Below, piece after piece: positions 52,957 through 63,026 of a DNA stretch of 64,000 bases. The notes below the pieces were generated by a model. The model had not been told where the DNA came from, did no database searches, and saw only the letters and a list, made by a program, of their open reading frames with translations. A program made the translations under genes and the position numbers. This stretch comes from Desulfosporosinus fructosivorans (GTDB lineage Bacteria; Bacillota; Desulfitobacteriia; Desulfitobacteriales; Desulfitobacteriaceae), in NCBI RefSeq assembly GCF_004766045.1, contig NZ_SPQQ01000003.1:1-64000 (forward strand), written 5' to 3'. The stretch's first letter is position 1, and each line of letters begins with the position of its first letter.

Positions 52957-54423
52957 TTGACAACTAGAACTAATTTTAAAGCATATGCCAGTACGATGAT
53001 GAAGATATTCACAGATGCCCAGTGTCAAGAATTGGTCTTGGCCGCGGAAGAAGCGATGTGGCGCACAGGAACAGATTTTTATGACAAAGAATCACTCGAG
53101 ATTCTGAAAAAGGCCGGTTGTTGGGTTGACGGAAAAAGAGTTCGGATTCCGGCGCACATCACGGAACGGGCTTTGAGGAGTTGTCAGAAACACGTTGTGC
53201 TCTGTAATAGCCGGACAGGCGCGAGAGAACTGTTTGTGGAAGGGAATAATGCCTACTTTGGTTCTGGGCCTTGCACCCCGTTTACCCGAAACCCGTTCAC
53301 GAACGAAAGACACCGAGCAACTAGGCAGTCTGTAGGCTGGGCAACCAAGGTTCTCGATGCCTTACCAAATATTGATTATGCGATGTCTTTAGGGATTGTC
53401 CAAGATGTACCCCTTTTGGTCTCAGATCGACATGAGTTTGAGCAACAGATTTTACACACAGAGAAACCTATTATTACGGTTTGTGTAGATGCTTGGGGCC
53501 AAGCAGATGTCATTAAGATGGCCGAGATTGTTGCTGGCGGTGAGGAAGAACTCAGGAAGAATCCTTTTATCTGTCTCTATGCGGAACCGATTTCGCCAGG
53601 TATGCATTGCCTGGAAGCTGCCCAAAAATTGGTGATGGGAGCTAAAAAGGGTCTGCCAACAATTTATACTCCCTGTATTATGGCTGGAGGAACGGCTCCG
53701 GCAACCATGGCAGGGGTTATGGTTCAGGGACTGTGCGAGAGTTTAAGCGGTCTGGTGCTGAGTCAGTGTACCCGTGAAGGAGCCCCCTTTATTATGGGTG
53801 GCGTGTACACCATTTTGGATATGGGTACGACCATCTTTTCCTATGGAGCTCCGGAACTTCACTTACTCCTAGCAGGCTTAGCGGATGTAGCCCATTATCT
53901 TAATATACCGATGTTTGGTACGGCAGGATGTACAGATTCCTGCATTATCGATGAACAGGCTGGAATAGAGGCGGCCCTATCCATTGCTATGACCAATATG
54001 TCGGGCGCCAATCTTAATCATGATACAGGGTACTCAGAATACGGAACGACTTCAAACCTAGATCTTGTGGTGATCGCCGATGAAGTTCTAGGCATGGCCA
54101 GAAGATTAACCAGTGGTATCCGTGTTGATCAGGAAACGTTAGCGTTGGAGGTCATCGAAAGGGTAGGTCCTGGAGGCAGTTATGCGAATGATGATCACAC
54201 AGATGAGCATGCCGAGGAGAATTATGCACCTCGTCTAGTCAACCGTGCTGCACGAAATATCTGGGAAAAATCAGGAGGAAAAACCCTGACCCAGGTTGCC
54301 AATGAAAAAGTCCGAGATATCATTAATTACCATGAACCTGCTCCACTGCCGAAGGATATAGCCGCAAAGATTAGAGATATTGTAGAAAACGCTGTCGGTC
54401 ATATGCCAGGTGAAGACGAGTAG
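52957..54423 (+). CDS. MttB-family corrinoid methyltransferase without pyrrolysine (copy 2)
   Basis: About 488 residues, related to but clearly different from copy 1: AMWRTGTDFYDKESLEILKKAGCWVDGKRVRIPAHITERALRSCQKHVVLCNSRTG, and IERVGPGGSYANDDHTDEHAEENYAPRLVNR at the C terminus. It has a TIM-barrel methyltransferase fold by family. No internal stop codon. TTG 52957 stands nine bases after AGGAG and is preferred to TTG 52951. The almost identical corrinoid partner and the different catalytic protein suggest a different amine substrate. Confidence 0.83.
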   Translation: MTTRTNFKAYASTMMKIFTDAQCQELVLAAEEAMWRTGTDFYDKESLEILKKAGCWVDGKRVRIPAHITERALRSCQKHVVLCNSRTGARELFVEGNNAYFGSGPCTPFTRNPFTNERHRATRQSVGWATKVLDALPNIDYAMSLGIVQDVPLLVSDRHEFEQQILHTEKPIITVCVDAWGQADVIKMAEIVAGGEEELRKNPFICLYAEPISPGMHCLEAAQKLVMGAKKGLPTIYTPCIMAGGTAPATMAGVMVQGLCESLSGLVLSQCTREGAPFIMGGVYTILDMGTTIFSYGAPELHLLLAGLADVAHYLNIPMFGTAGCTDSCIIDEQAGIEAALSIAMTNMSGANLNHDTGYSEYGTTSNLDLVVIADEVLGMARRLTSGIRVDQETLALEVIERVGPGGSYANDDHTDEHAEENYAPRLVNRAARNIWEKSGGKTLTQVANEKVRDIINYHEPAPLPKDIAAKIRDIVENAVGHMPGEDE

Positions 54424-54426
54424 GGA

Positions 54427-54500
54427 AATGAAGAACCACCCAACTATAGAAGTGGGTAAAAATGGGTAAAACATTGGGCTACCTGCTTTGCAGGTAGCCA
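54427..54500 (+). repeat. IS200/IS605-like hairpin relic (copy g) and a terminator-like stem
   Basis: GAAGAACCACCCAACTATAGAAGTGGG parallels 36865-36900. It is followed by GGCTACCTGC/GCAGGTAGCC (54477-54499), a strong stem without a T run. Confidence 0.5.
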
Positions 54501-54525
54501 CTAATCTATGTCAGGAGGGGGAGCA

Positions 54526-54597
54526 ATGCCACTAGACTTGGGAATCTGGAAATCGAGTATTTCGTCTATGCCCTTCCTTATGGAAGGAGATGCCTGA
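54526..54597 (+). CDS. Small ORF (23 residues), relic of the hydantoinase gene start or leader
   Basis: TCAGGAGGGGGAGCAATGCCACTAGACTTGGGAATC parallels TCAGGAGGGATAGAAATGTCACTAGTCTTGGGAATC at 36920. The product starts MPLDLGIWKSS against MSLVLGIDTGG, then diverges and ends in TGATGG, overlapping the ATG of the next gene. It thus looks like a duplicated gene start now serving as a translationally coupled leader. Confidence 0.45.
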   Translation: MPLDLGIWKSSISSMPFLMEGDA

Positions 54598-55253
54598 TGG
54601 ATACGGTTATTCTAAACAATTTCCCATGTGTGATAGATTTTGAAGCACTTCTGATAAAGTTACACATCAAGAAAGAAAGTAGCTATTTCTCCGAAATAGA
54701 GATGATGGTTACTGAAGCGCAGTTACTCGCAAGACCTAAAATAGTCTATAAAGAGACGACTATTGAAGTGAAAGGTGATAACTTTGTGGTTATTGACGGA
54801 ATTAAGCTTACTAGTCAAGTACTGCGAGTTAACATGGAAGAGGCTTTAAAGGCTTTCCCATTTGTAGTTACCTGCGGGTCTGAGTTAGAGCTCTGGTCTA
54901 AACAATTTGAAGATTATTTTTCAAGTTTTTGTGCCGATACGATTAAAGAAATGGTTCTGCGTTTAGCTATTGATACATTTGAAGCGCATCTAGATAAAGT
55001 GGTTGGATTGGGGCATGCTGTTAATATGAATCCGGGCTCATTGAATGATTGGCCAATTAATGAGCAAATACAGATTTTCGAATTATTAGGTGACGTAGAA
55101 GAGTTAATCGGGGTTCGGCTGACAGATAGTTTCCTTATGCTTCCGATTAAGACCGTTTCTGGTATTCGTTTTCCAAAGGAAGGAACCTTCGAAAGCTGCC
55201 AATTGTGTCCGAGAGAGAAGTGTCCTAGCAGAAAAGCACTCTATGGCTCATAA
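54597..55253 (+). CDS. MetH-activation-domain-like protein
   Basis: 218-residue protein resembling the SAM-binding activation domain of cobalamin-dependent methionine synthase: RVNMEEALKAFPFVVTCGSELELW, DYFSSFCADTIKEMVLRLAIDTFEAHL, LGHAVNMNPGSLNDWPINEQIQIFELLGDVEELIGVRLTDSFLMLPIKTVSGI, with a Cys-rich end SCQLCPREKCPSRKALYG. Such proteins accompany corrinoid methyltransferases and may take part in reductive reactivation of Co(II). The Cys cluster could hold an Fe-S centre (inference). The start overlaps the small ORF stop. Confidence 0.7.
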   Translation: MDTVILNNFPCVIDFEALLIKLHIKKESSYFSEIEMMVTEAQLLARPKIVYKETTIEVKGDNFVVIDGIKLTSQVLRVNMEEALKAFPFVVTCGSELELWSKQFEDYFSSFCADTIKEMVLRLAIDTFEAHLDKVVGLGHAVNMNPGSLNDWPINEQIQIFELLGDVEELIGVRLTDSFLMLPIKTVSGIRFPKEGTFESCQLCPREKCPSRKALYGS

Positions 55254-56489
<1,236 letters not shown>

Positions 56490-56494
56490 TGAAC

Positions 56495-56585
56495 TGGTTC
56501 AGCTAATGCTGAACATCGAGATTTCGATGACGAAAGCATCCTGCGGATGGTTTCGCCGAAGGCAGAGTCTACCTCTTCGTAGCTA
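56495..56585 (+). repeat. IS200/IS605-like end relic (copy h)
   Basis: GAACTGGTTCAGCTAATGCTGAAC, ATCGAGATTTCGATGACGAAAGCATCC...GGATGGTTTCGCCGAAGGCAGAGTCTACC: three successive hairpins, the fullest copy of the family. The order of stems resembles the structured 3' RNA of TnpB-type elements, but no tnpB remains. Confidence 0.5.
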
Positions 56586-56665
56586 AAGTGTTCCTATTGA
56601 GAAAAGGCTGCTATTACGAAATTCTTCAAAAGTTAATATTAAAACTGTTAAAGGGGTGTATATCT

Positions 56666-58084
56666 ATGTTGCCAAAGTATGATGTTTTGACTCAGGAACA
56701 GGTACTGATAATCCATAATGAATCCATCAAGATTCTTGAAGAGGTCGGTATGGACTTTGATTATGAACCGGCATTGGAGATCTTTAAGGCAGAAGGACAA
56801 AAGGTAGAGGGACACAGGGTCCATTTCACCAGAGAATTTATTGAGGGCAAGGTTAAGCTGGCTCCCTCACAATTTACTCTCCATGCCCGCAATCCGGAAC
56901 ACAATTTGGTCTGCGGTGGTGAAAACATCATCTATATGCCTGGGTATGGGGCTCCTTTTATCCAATTAGCGGATGGCTCACGTCGTAAGAGCACGATGGA
57001 GGATTTTGATAATATTGTAAAATTGGCCGGAGCCAGTAAAAACCTGCATATGACAGGGGGGACGGTGGCTGAGCCTCAAGATATTCCGGATGAAATTCGA
57101 CATATGAAGATGATTTATAGTTCCATCAAAAACTCGGATAAGTGTTTTATGGGTAGTGCTGAAGGTCGGGAACGTGCAGAAGACTCCATTGAAATGGTGG
57201 CACTCCTTTTTGGTGGTAAAGATGTCATTAAAGAAAAACCGGTGCTCATTTCCCTCATTAACTCGTTGACTCCTTTGAAGTATGACGAGAGGATGTTAGG
57301 GGCCATGATGGCCTATGCTGAAGCAGGACAAGCGGTTGTTATCGCTTCGTTGGTTATGGCAGGCTCAACCGGACCCGCGGCCTTGGTCGGTACTTTAGCA
57401 CTTCAAAACGCTGAAGTCCTAGCAGGAATAGCCTTGGCCCAAAGTATCAATCCAGGAACACCCGTTGTATACGGTTCTACCTCAGCCCTCAGTGATATGC
57501 GTAATGGGAGCCTCTCCATCGGTAGCCCAGAGTGTGCTTTATTTATTTCAGCCAGTGCCCAAATTGCCCGTTTCTACGGTGTTCCTAGCCGATCCGGTGG
57601 TGGTTTGAACGATTCCAAGATTGTCGATGCCCAAGCTGGCTATGAATCTATGATGACTTTGATGGCAGCTAGTGTCACAGGTATCAACTTTGTTCTTCAT
57701 ACGGCAGGGATATTGCAATATTTCATGGCTATATCTTATGAAAAGTTTATGATGGACGATGAAATGGCCGGGATGCTCTTGCATTATATGAAGGGTTTTA
57801 ACTTTGATGAGGACGGTTTGGCGTTTGATGCGATTGCTAAAGTAGGACCGGGCGGACACTTCCTTACTCAAAAACATACACGAAAGAACCATAAAAGAGA
57901 GTTCCGTACTCCTCAATTGAGTGATCGTTCCGCCTATGAAGCTTGGTCTAAGGAAAGCCTGGATACAAACCAAAGAGCTCATAAACAATGGCAACAGGTG
58001 TTAGCTAATTACGTACCACCAGCGCTTGATGAAAGTATTGATAATAAATTATTAGAATTCATCGCTCAACGGTCTGGAAAATAG
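56666..58084 (+). CDS. MttB-family corrinoid methyltransferase without pyrrolysine (copy 3)
   Basis: 472 residues from ATG 56666 (AAGGGGTGTATATCT upstream); the earlier ATG at 56588 lies in repeat-derived sequence. Segments: DVLTQEQVLIIHNESIKILEEVGMDFDYEPALEIF, YMPGYGAPFIQLADGSRRKSTMEDFDNIVKLAGASKNLHMTGGTVAEPQDIPDEIRHM, and IAKVGPGGHFLTQKHTRKNHKREFRTPQLSDR. This is the more typical MttB pattern. There is no in-frame TAG. Its operon partners are the MtrH-like and corrinoid proteins. Substrate unknown. Confidence 0.85.
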   Translation: MLPKYDVLTQEQVLIIHNESIKILEEVGMDFDYEPALEIFKAEGQKVEGHRVHFTREFIEGKVKLAPSQFTLHARNPEHNLVCGGENIIYMPGYGAPFIQLADGSRRKSTMEDFDNIVKLAGASKNLHMTGGTVAEPQDIPDEIRHMKMIYSSIKNSDKCFMGSAEGRERAEDSIEMVALLFGGKDVIKEKPVLISLINSLTPLKYDERMLGAMMAYAEAGQAVVIASLVMAGSTGPAALVGTLALQNAEVLAGIALAQSINPGTPVVYGSTSALSDMRNGSLSIGSPECALFISASAQIARFYGVPSRSGGGLNDSKIVDAQAGYESMMTLMAASVTGINFVLHTAGILQYFMAISYEKFMMDDEMAGMLLHYMKGFNFDEDGLAFDAIAKVGPGGHFLTQKHTRKNHKREFRTPQLSDRSAYEAWSKESLDTNQRAHKQWQQVLANYVPPALDESIDNKLLEFIAQRSGK

Positions 58085-58135
58085 TGGTCGATACGACGAT
58101 ACACACCAATTTAAAACTGGGGAGGAATAAATCAA

Positions 58136-58783
58136 ATGAATGAACTATTTTTAGAATTAAAGCAAGCAATTATCGATGGTGATGAGGAGATAGTAGGCGA
58201 ACTTTCCCAAAAGGTAATCGATGAATCAATTAACCCAGTTGACGCTGTGCAACTTGGCCTGATCAAAGGAATTGAAGTTGTAGGAGAGTTATGGAAAGTT
58301 GGAGAAGTCTTCTTGCCCGATGTTATGATGTCCGCCGAGGCAATGAAAGTTGGATTAGGTCTGCTTGAACCAGAAATTGCTAAGTTGGGAATGAGTCAAG
58401 GCGAGGCTAAAGGTAAGCTAGTCTTGGGAACCGTGGAAGGTGATATTCATGACATCGGCAAGAACATCACGGGAGCAATGTTTACAGCTGCAGGTTATAA
58501 AGTTTTTGATATCGGCACTGACATTAAAGCGAAAGATTTTGTCTTAAAGGCTCAAGAAGTTGGTGCGGATATTATTGGCGCGAGTGCCCTCTTGACGACA
58601 ACTATGAGCGCACAAAAGGAGATCGTCGATTATTTAATTGAGCATAATCTGAGGGACCAGTTCAAAGTATTCATTGGTGGGGGTCCTACCAGCCAAGCTT
58701 ATGCAGATGAAATCGGAGCAGACGGTTGGGCGGAATCCGCGGACGAGGCGGTCGCACTTGCCGACCGTATGCTGGCTAAATAG
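58136..58783 (+). CDS. Corrinoid protein (MttC-like, copy 3)
   Basis: 215-residue corrinoid carrier: cap domain (about 1-88), then GTVEGDIHDIGKNITGAMFTAAGYKVFDIGTDIKAKDFV with the axial His, SALLTTTMSAQKEIVDYL and VFIGGGPTSQAYADEIGADGWAESADEAV. Clearly distinct from the two MtgC-like copies. GGGGAGGAATAAATCAA precedes the ATG. It accepts methyl groups from the MttB at 56666. Confidence 0.92.
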   Translation: MNELFLELKQAIIDGDEEIVGELSQKVIDESINPVDAVQLGLIKGIEVVGELWKVGEVFLPDVMMSAEAMKVGLGLLEPEIAKLGMSQGEAKGKLVLGTVEGDIHDIGKNITGAMFTAAGYKVFDIGTDIKAKDFVLKAQEVGADIIGASALLTTTMSAQKEIVDYLIEHNLRDQFKVFIGGGPTSQAYADEIGADGWAESADEAVALADRMLAK

Positions 58784-58826
58784 CAATTCGATCTTAATCG
58801 ATTATAAGCAGATGCTAAATGAAGTA

Positions 58827-58878
58827 AACTCATAGGGAATAATATTGGATCCTTTAAAATCCCTATGAGTTCTTTTTG
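58827..58878 (+). terminator. Terminator after the third corrinoid gene
   Basis: AACTCATAGGGA...TCCCTATGAGTT, then CTTTTTGTT. Confidence 0.8.
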
Positions 58879-58986
58879 TTGAACCAGTGACTAGGTGATC
58901 TCGGTGATTCTAGAGATTGGTAACTCTCCACGTACCAGGATTAGAATATGATTTATAGCGTTAATTATAAGAGGGGAGTTCTATTT

Positions 58987-60492
58987 ATGAAAGATAGTGG
59001 GAGTTCTAAAAATCGAACAGTTCTATACATCTCTTCAGCTATTATTTCTTTATTCGTAATTTTTGGAATGTTCTTACCAAAAGAAATGGGTGTAGTCGCA
59101 AATAAATCATTTGGCTTTTTAACGACTGATTTTGGCTGGTTATACCTGTTATCTGTTGCTTTTTTCACAGTCTTTATTTACGGGATCGCGTTTAGCCGTT
59201 TTGGCAATATCAAGCTGGGAAAAGACGATGACCAGCCTGAGTTTAGTAACTTCCAGTGGTTCTCGATGCTGTTCGGAGGCGGCATGGGGATTGGCCTTGT
59301 ATTCTGGTCTGTCGCAGAGCCGATGATGCATTACCTAGCCCCACCAATGGGAGAAGGCGCTACCCCTGAGGCTATGCGTACAGCTATGCGAATTGTTTTC
59401 TTTCATTGGGGTATTCATCCTTGGGTGATTTTCGCCATTTGTGGTCTGGCTCTGGCCTACTTCCAATTTCGCAAGGGTCTGCCATTCCTAGTTAGTTCCG
59501 CTTTCTATCCGCTGATTGGTGACCGGATTTACGGACCTATAGGCAAAGCAATTGACATCTTATCAGTGTTTGCCACCGTGTTCGGCGTAGCCACCAGCTT
59601 GGGTCTTGGCTCAAGCCAGATCGCCACAGGACTGAATTATATCTGGGGAGTTCAGGCAACACCCGTGACCATCTCGATAGTCATCGCAGTAATGACGTTA
59701 ATCTTCACAATGGCCACTATCTCCGGTCTGCATAAAGCCATGCAGTTTGCAGCTGATATTAAGGTCTGGCTTTCAATCGGTTTCATGGTCTTCATCTTCT
59801 TATTTGGAGGTACGGTTCTAATCCTGAACAACTTCACAGATACTTTGGGAGCTTATTTTCAAAACTTTATCGGACAAACCCTGTGGATGGGAAACATGGA
59901 CTGGCTAAAGGGTTGGACCGTGTTCTACTGGGCATGGTGGATTGCTTGGGCTCCGTTCGTCGGACAATTCGTTGCCCGTGTCTCTAAGGGACGTACAATA
60001 CGCCAATTCGTATTAGCAGTAACCTTGCTGCCTTCTGGATTTTCGATGATTTGGCTCTCGATTTACGGCGGTGCTGCTTTCAACCTAGATAAGCTTTCTA
60101 ATGGAGCTATTCAGGCTGCTGTTAAAGCGGACTACACTACTGCTTTCTTTGCGACACTTCAACAGTTACCGTTGTATTCAATCACTGCTCCATTAGCCAT
60201 TATTCTCATCGTTGCCTCGTTTGTAGGAGCTGCAAATTCGGCGACCTACGTCCTAGCGATGCTGACGTCTAATGGTGACATGGACCCTGACAAGAAATTG
60301 CGTAGCTTCTGGGGTATCATGCAGGGTGCTTTTACCATCATCCTGATCCTCGTCGGCGGTGGTACTGCTGCCTTGGCGGTCCTACAGACAGTGTCAATCG
60401 TTGCGGCATTCCCTTTCATGCTAATCATGATAGCAATGTGTTATAGTATTTTCAAAGCACTTGGACAGGAAAAGCTTTCAGGTGGGAAATAG
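58987..60492 (+). CDS. BCCT-family betaine/carnitine/choline transporter (copy 2)
   Basis: 501-residue 12-helix transporter. Signature FYWAWWIAWAPFVGQFVARVSKGRTIRQFVLAVTLLPSGFSMIWLSIYGG and the Gly-rich GGGMGIGLVFWSVAEPMMHYL. It is related to copy 1 over its length but with many differences, so a different amine is likely. ATG 58987 follows AGAGGGGAGTTCTATTT. No sigma-54 promoter was found upstream. Confidence 0.9.
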   Translation: MKDSGSSKNRTVLYISSAIISLFVIFGMFLPKEMGVVANKSFGFLTTDFGWLYLLSVAFFTVFIYGIAFSRFGNIKLGKDDDQPEFSNFQWFSMLFGGGMGIGLVFWSVAEPMMHYLAPPMGEGATPEAMRTAMRIVFFHWGIHPWVIFAICGLALAYFQFRKGLPFLVSSAFYPLIGDRIYGPIGKAIDILSVFATVFGVATSLGLGSSQIATGLNYIWGVQATPVTISIVIAVMTLIFTMATISGLHKAMQFAADIKVWLSIGFMVFIFLFGGTVLILNNFTDTLGAYFQNFIGQTLWMGNMDWLKGWTVFYWAWWIAWAPFVGQFVARVSKGRTIRQFVLAVTLLPSGFSMIWLSIYGGAAFNLDKLSNGAIQAAVKADYTTAFFATLQQLPLYSITAPLAIILIVASFVGAANSATYVLAMLTSNGDMDPDKKLRSFWGIMQGAFTIILILVGGGTAALAVLQTVSIVAAFPFMLIMIAMCYSIFKALGQEKLSGGK

Positions 60493-60613
60493 GCTATCAA
60501 TTGCTTTCCTATGAAGTTAGGACGTCCTAACGAGAAATTAGAAGAACACCTGGGTTGTGGAGGCCTAGGTGTTCTTTCACACAATCTGAATTCCAACAAA
60601 GGAGGAAAATTCA

Positions 60614-61312
60614 GTGGATAATGCGATTAAACTCATTATTGCTTGTGAGGCGTTTAAAGGAGAGTTGGAAGTCTTCAAAGAAACGATTTCGGTTAACATT
60701 CTATGGATTGAGCAAGCTTTACATAACGTTCCAGATAAACTACATCTAAAAGTTCTGGAAAAGATTCAAGAAGCGGAACAGTCTTTAAATCCTGGGGATA
60801 TAGTCCTGTTATTCCTAGGTAACTGTGGAGGTTCTCTGAAGGGAGTTTCTTCCCGAACACTAACTCTTATTTACCCAAATGTTGACGACTGTATTCCGGT
60901 GATTTTGGGATCGATGGAAAGGTTTAAGGCTATTCAGGCGGAAAGATTAGGAACTTTTTATTTAAATAAGAACTGGATTGATGCAGGAGAAGATCCTCTG
61001 AGTTCCAGTAGAAAATATATTGAGAAATATGGAGAGAAAAAGGGCTGGAAGGTTTCTAAGCTTATGTATAAGAATTATACTCATTTTATGTTAATTGATA
61101 ATGGTTGCTATAGCCTGGCAAAGTATCGGATCCATGTTCATGAGGCATGTGAAAGGTTCGAAAAAATATATTCTGAAGAAAAGGGTGACCTTAAATTCAT
61201 AGAGGCAATTCTCAATCGACAGTGCGAAATGGTGACCATACTTCCAAACACCCAAAACGATGAATCTAAGCAGATATACCAAAGTAAGAAGGCCTTTTTT
61301 CCTGAAACTTGA
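60614..61312 (+). CDS. DUF1638 protein (copy 1)
   Basis: 232 residues of the DUF1638 family, often encoded beside corrinoid methyltransferases; function unknown. Recognised by KLHLKVLEKIQEAEQSLNPGDIVLLFLGNCGGSLKGVSSRTLTLIYPNVDDCIPVILGS, GTFYLNKNWIDAG and YGEKKGWKVSKLMYKNY. Conserved Cys residues in GNCGG and DDCIP could bind a metal (inference). GTG start after AAAGGAGGAAAATTCA. Confidence 0.7.
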   Translation: MDNAIKLIIACEAFKGELEVFKETISVNILWIEQALHNVPDKLHLKVLEKIQEAEQSLNPGDIVLLFLGNCGGSLKGVSSRTLTLIYPNVDDCIPVILGSMERFKAIQAERLGTFYLNKNWIDAGEDPLSSSRKYIEKYGEKKGWKVSKLMYKNYTHFMLIDNGCYSLAKYRIHVHEACERFEKIYSEEKGDLKFIEAILNRQCEMVTILPNTQNDESKQIYQSKKAFFPET

Positions 61313-61361
61313 ACAGTATACCTAGCGTAATTTTTCCAGTGTTAAGTGGGAGGTAATGCAG

Positions 61362-62057
61362 TTGAAAATTAAGCTGATTGGTTGTCATTCGACGATGAAT
61401 GAAGTTCAAGCACAAGGACACCAACAGGGCATGGATTGTGAATTCCTAGATTTCCACTTTCATGCCCGACCGGACAAGTTACACGCTAAAATTCAGGAGC
61501 TCATCAATGAGAGCCAGGACTATGATTTGATTATCCTGACTTATGGCCGATGTTCGAATTCTATGCTTGGACTGCTATCACCACGAGTGCCGCTGCTATT
61601 TCCGGCAACCCACGATTGTATTGGTCTAATGTTAGGGTCGACGGCAAGGCATATGGAATTATTCAAGAAGGATTCCCGCACTTACTATTTTAGTCAAGGA
61701 TGGTTGGACTATGGGCGCACTCCCTTAGCAGAGTACTACGAGTATGAAGCGAAATATGGAGAAAAGAAAGCGCTTAAATTAATTCAAAGTTTATATGGAA
61801 GTTATCAAAGGGCTATCTTTATTATTACACCAGGAATTGATGATTTAGCAAAATACCAACAGAAGGTGCAGGAAATTGCGGACTTCTTTAGCTGGGAAGT
61901 TGGAGAGATCGAGGGGGATATCAATCTGCTCACCTCGATTGTTAAAGGAAACAAGGTGCCAGAATCCATTTATGTCGAAGCGGGGCAAGTCATTACGTTA
62001 GAAACGTTAACAGGAGGACAGCATGAAAATAACGATCACCCCAAACCGACTTGTTGA
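61362..62057 (+). CDS. DUF1638 protein (copy 2)
   Basis: About 231 residues, a diverged neighbour of copy 1: KLIGCHSTMNEVQ, LIILTYGRCSNSMLGLLSPRVPLLFPATHDCIGLMLGS, RTYYFSQGWLDYG, YGEKKALKLIQSLYGSY. The Cys positions (GRCSN, HDCIG) match those of copy 1. TTG 61362 is well spaced after GGGAGGTAA; ATG 61356 is close to the ribosome site. A truncated reading frame overlaps its 3' end. Confidence 0.7.
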   Translation: MKIKLIGCHSTMNEVQAQGHQQGMDCEFLDFHFHARPDKLHAKIQELINESQDYDLIILTYGRCSNSMLGLLSPRVPLLFPATHDCIGLMLGSTARHMELFKKDSRTYYFSQGWLDYGRTPLAEYYEYEAKYGEKKALKLIQSLYGSYQRAIFIITPGIDDLAKYQQKVQEIADFFSWEVGEIEGDINLLTSIVKGNKVPESIYVEAGQVITLETLTGGQHENNDHPKPTC

Positions 62058-62076
62058 AGGGTTTACCATTTGACAA
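62023..62076 (+). pseudogene. Possible start of a broken downstream gene
   Basis: AGGAGGACAGCATGAAAATAACG gives MKITITPNRLVEGFTI and a stop. The good ribosome site and overlap with the DUF1638 end suggest the start of a former operon gene. Downstream frames (for example GFCLACGVKVKDGMEIKAVLAEAF at about 62097-62168) may be remnants. Confidence 0.3.
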
Positions 62077-62229
62077 ACTAGGAAATCGAAGCAGGGTTTT
62101 GCTTGGCTTGTGGTGTGAAAGTAAAAGATGGTATGGAGATAAAGGCAGTTTTGGCGGAGGCTTTTAATCAAAGGAAGCAGTTTTACTTATGCTTAAAGTG
62201 GACCTTGATCATGGCTTGAAGAAAGTATT

Positions 62230-62266
62230 AAAGAACTACTCTGCACTAACAAGAGTAGTTCTTTTG
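62230..62266 (+). terminator. Terminator after the DUF1638 operon
   Basis: AGAACTACTCT...AGAGTAGTTCT, then TTTGGTTT. Confidence 0.75.
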
Positions 62267-62355
62267 GTTTCAAATTAAACTTTTTAGATGCATGGCTATT
62301 CCTTCAAAGGAAGCAAAGAATACTCCTGAAAATTTGGGAATGCAAATTAGTGTTC

Positions 62356-63015
62356 TTATGAGCTGATCCGTTTGGAGGCCAATAATTTGTTGAGATTTTC
62401 CTTTAAAAAATCTCGAAATTGGAAAGCATCTTCAAAAGTGTAATCTGCTCCTATTTCCTTGGCAAAGGCATCAGTGATTGGTGCTCCACCTACAATAATT
62501 TTAACCCCGTTACGTAATCCTTGCGCTTCCAGCTCAACGATCACATCTTTCATAACCGACATGGTTGTGGTTAGCAAGGCAGAGATCATTAGAATGTCAG
62601 GTTTCTCTTTTCGTACTGCGCGGGCGAATTTCTTTGGAGAAACATTAACGCCAAGATCGATCAATTTGGCACCTGTCGTCATGGCCATGGCTTTGACAAT
62701 GCTTAGGCCAATATCGTGTAAATCGCCAGCAACGGTACCCAAGATGATCTTTCCGAGCCCCTTTTTGGTGGGTGCGGTCAAGAGCGGTTCAATGACGGAT
62801 AGCCCGGCATGCATTGAATGGGTAGCCATTAGGACCTCTGGAACATTAACTTTTTCTGTTCGGTATTTTTCAGCGATAATATTTATACCGGTAATAAGTC
62901 CTTTTTCTAGAATGGAAGTAGCAGAATATCCTTGCGCTAAAGCTTGCTTCGTTAATTCTAGAGTTTCCTCAGATTCACCTTCTGCAATGGAGTGGATAAT
63001 ATCATCAAATATCAA
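62356..63015 (-). CDS. Corrinoid protein (copy 4)
   Basis: 219-residue B12-binding methyl carrier: helical cap, then GTVAGDLHDIGLSIVKAMAMTTGAKLIDLGVNVSPKKFA with the axial His, SALLTTTMSVMKDVIVELE and IIVGGAPITDAFAKEIGADYTFEDAFQF. It follows the PocR-AraC regulator by 11 bases on the minus strand and no methyltransferase gene is seen with it here. It may act in sensing, or serve proteins encoded beyond the window. Confidence 0.88.
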   Translation of the reverse strand: MIFDDIIHSIAEGESEETLELTKQALAQGYSATSILEKGLITGINIIAEKYRTEKVNVPEVLMATHSMHAGLSVIEPLLTAPTKKGLGKIILGTVAGDLHDIGLSIVKAMAMTTGAKLIDLGVNVSPKKFARAVRKEKPDILMISALLTTTMSVMKDVIVELEAQGLRNGVKIIVGGAPITDAFAKEIGADYTFEDAFQFRDFLKENLNKLLASKRISS

Positions 63016-63026
63016 TTAAATCGCCC

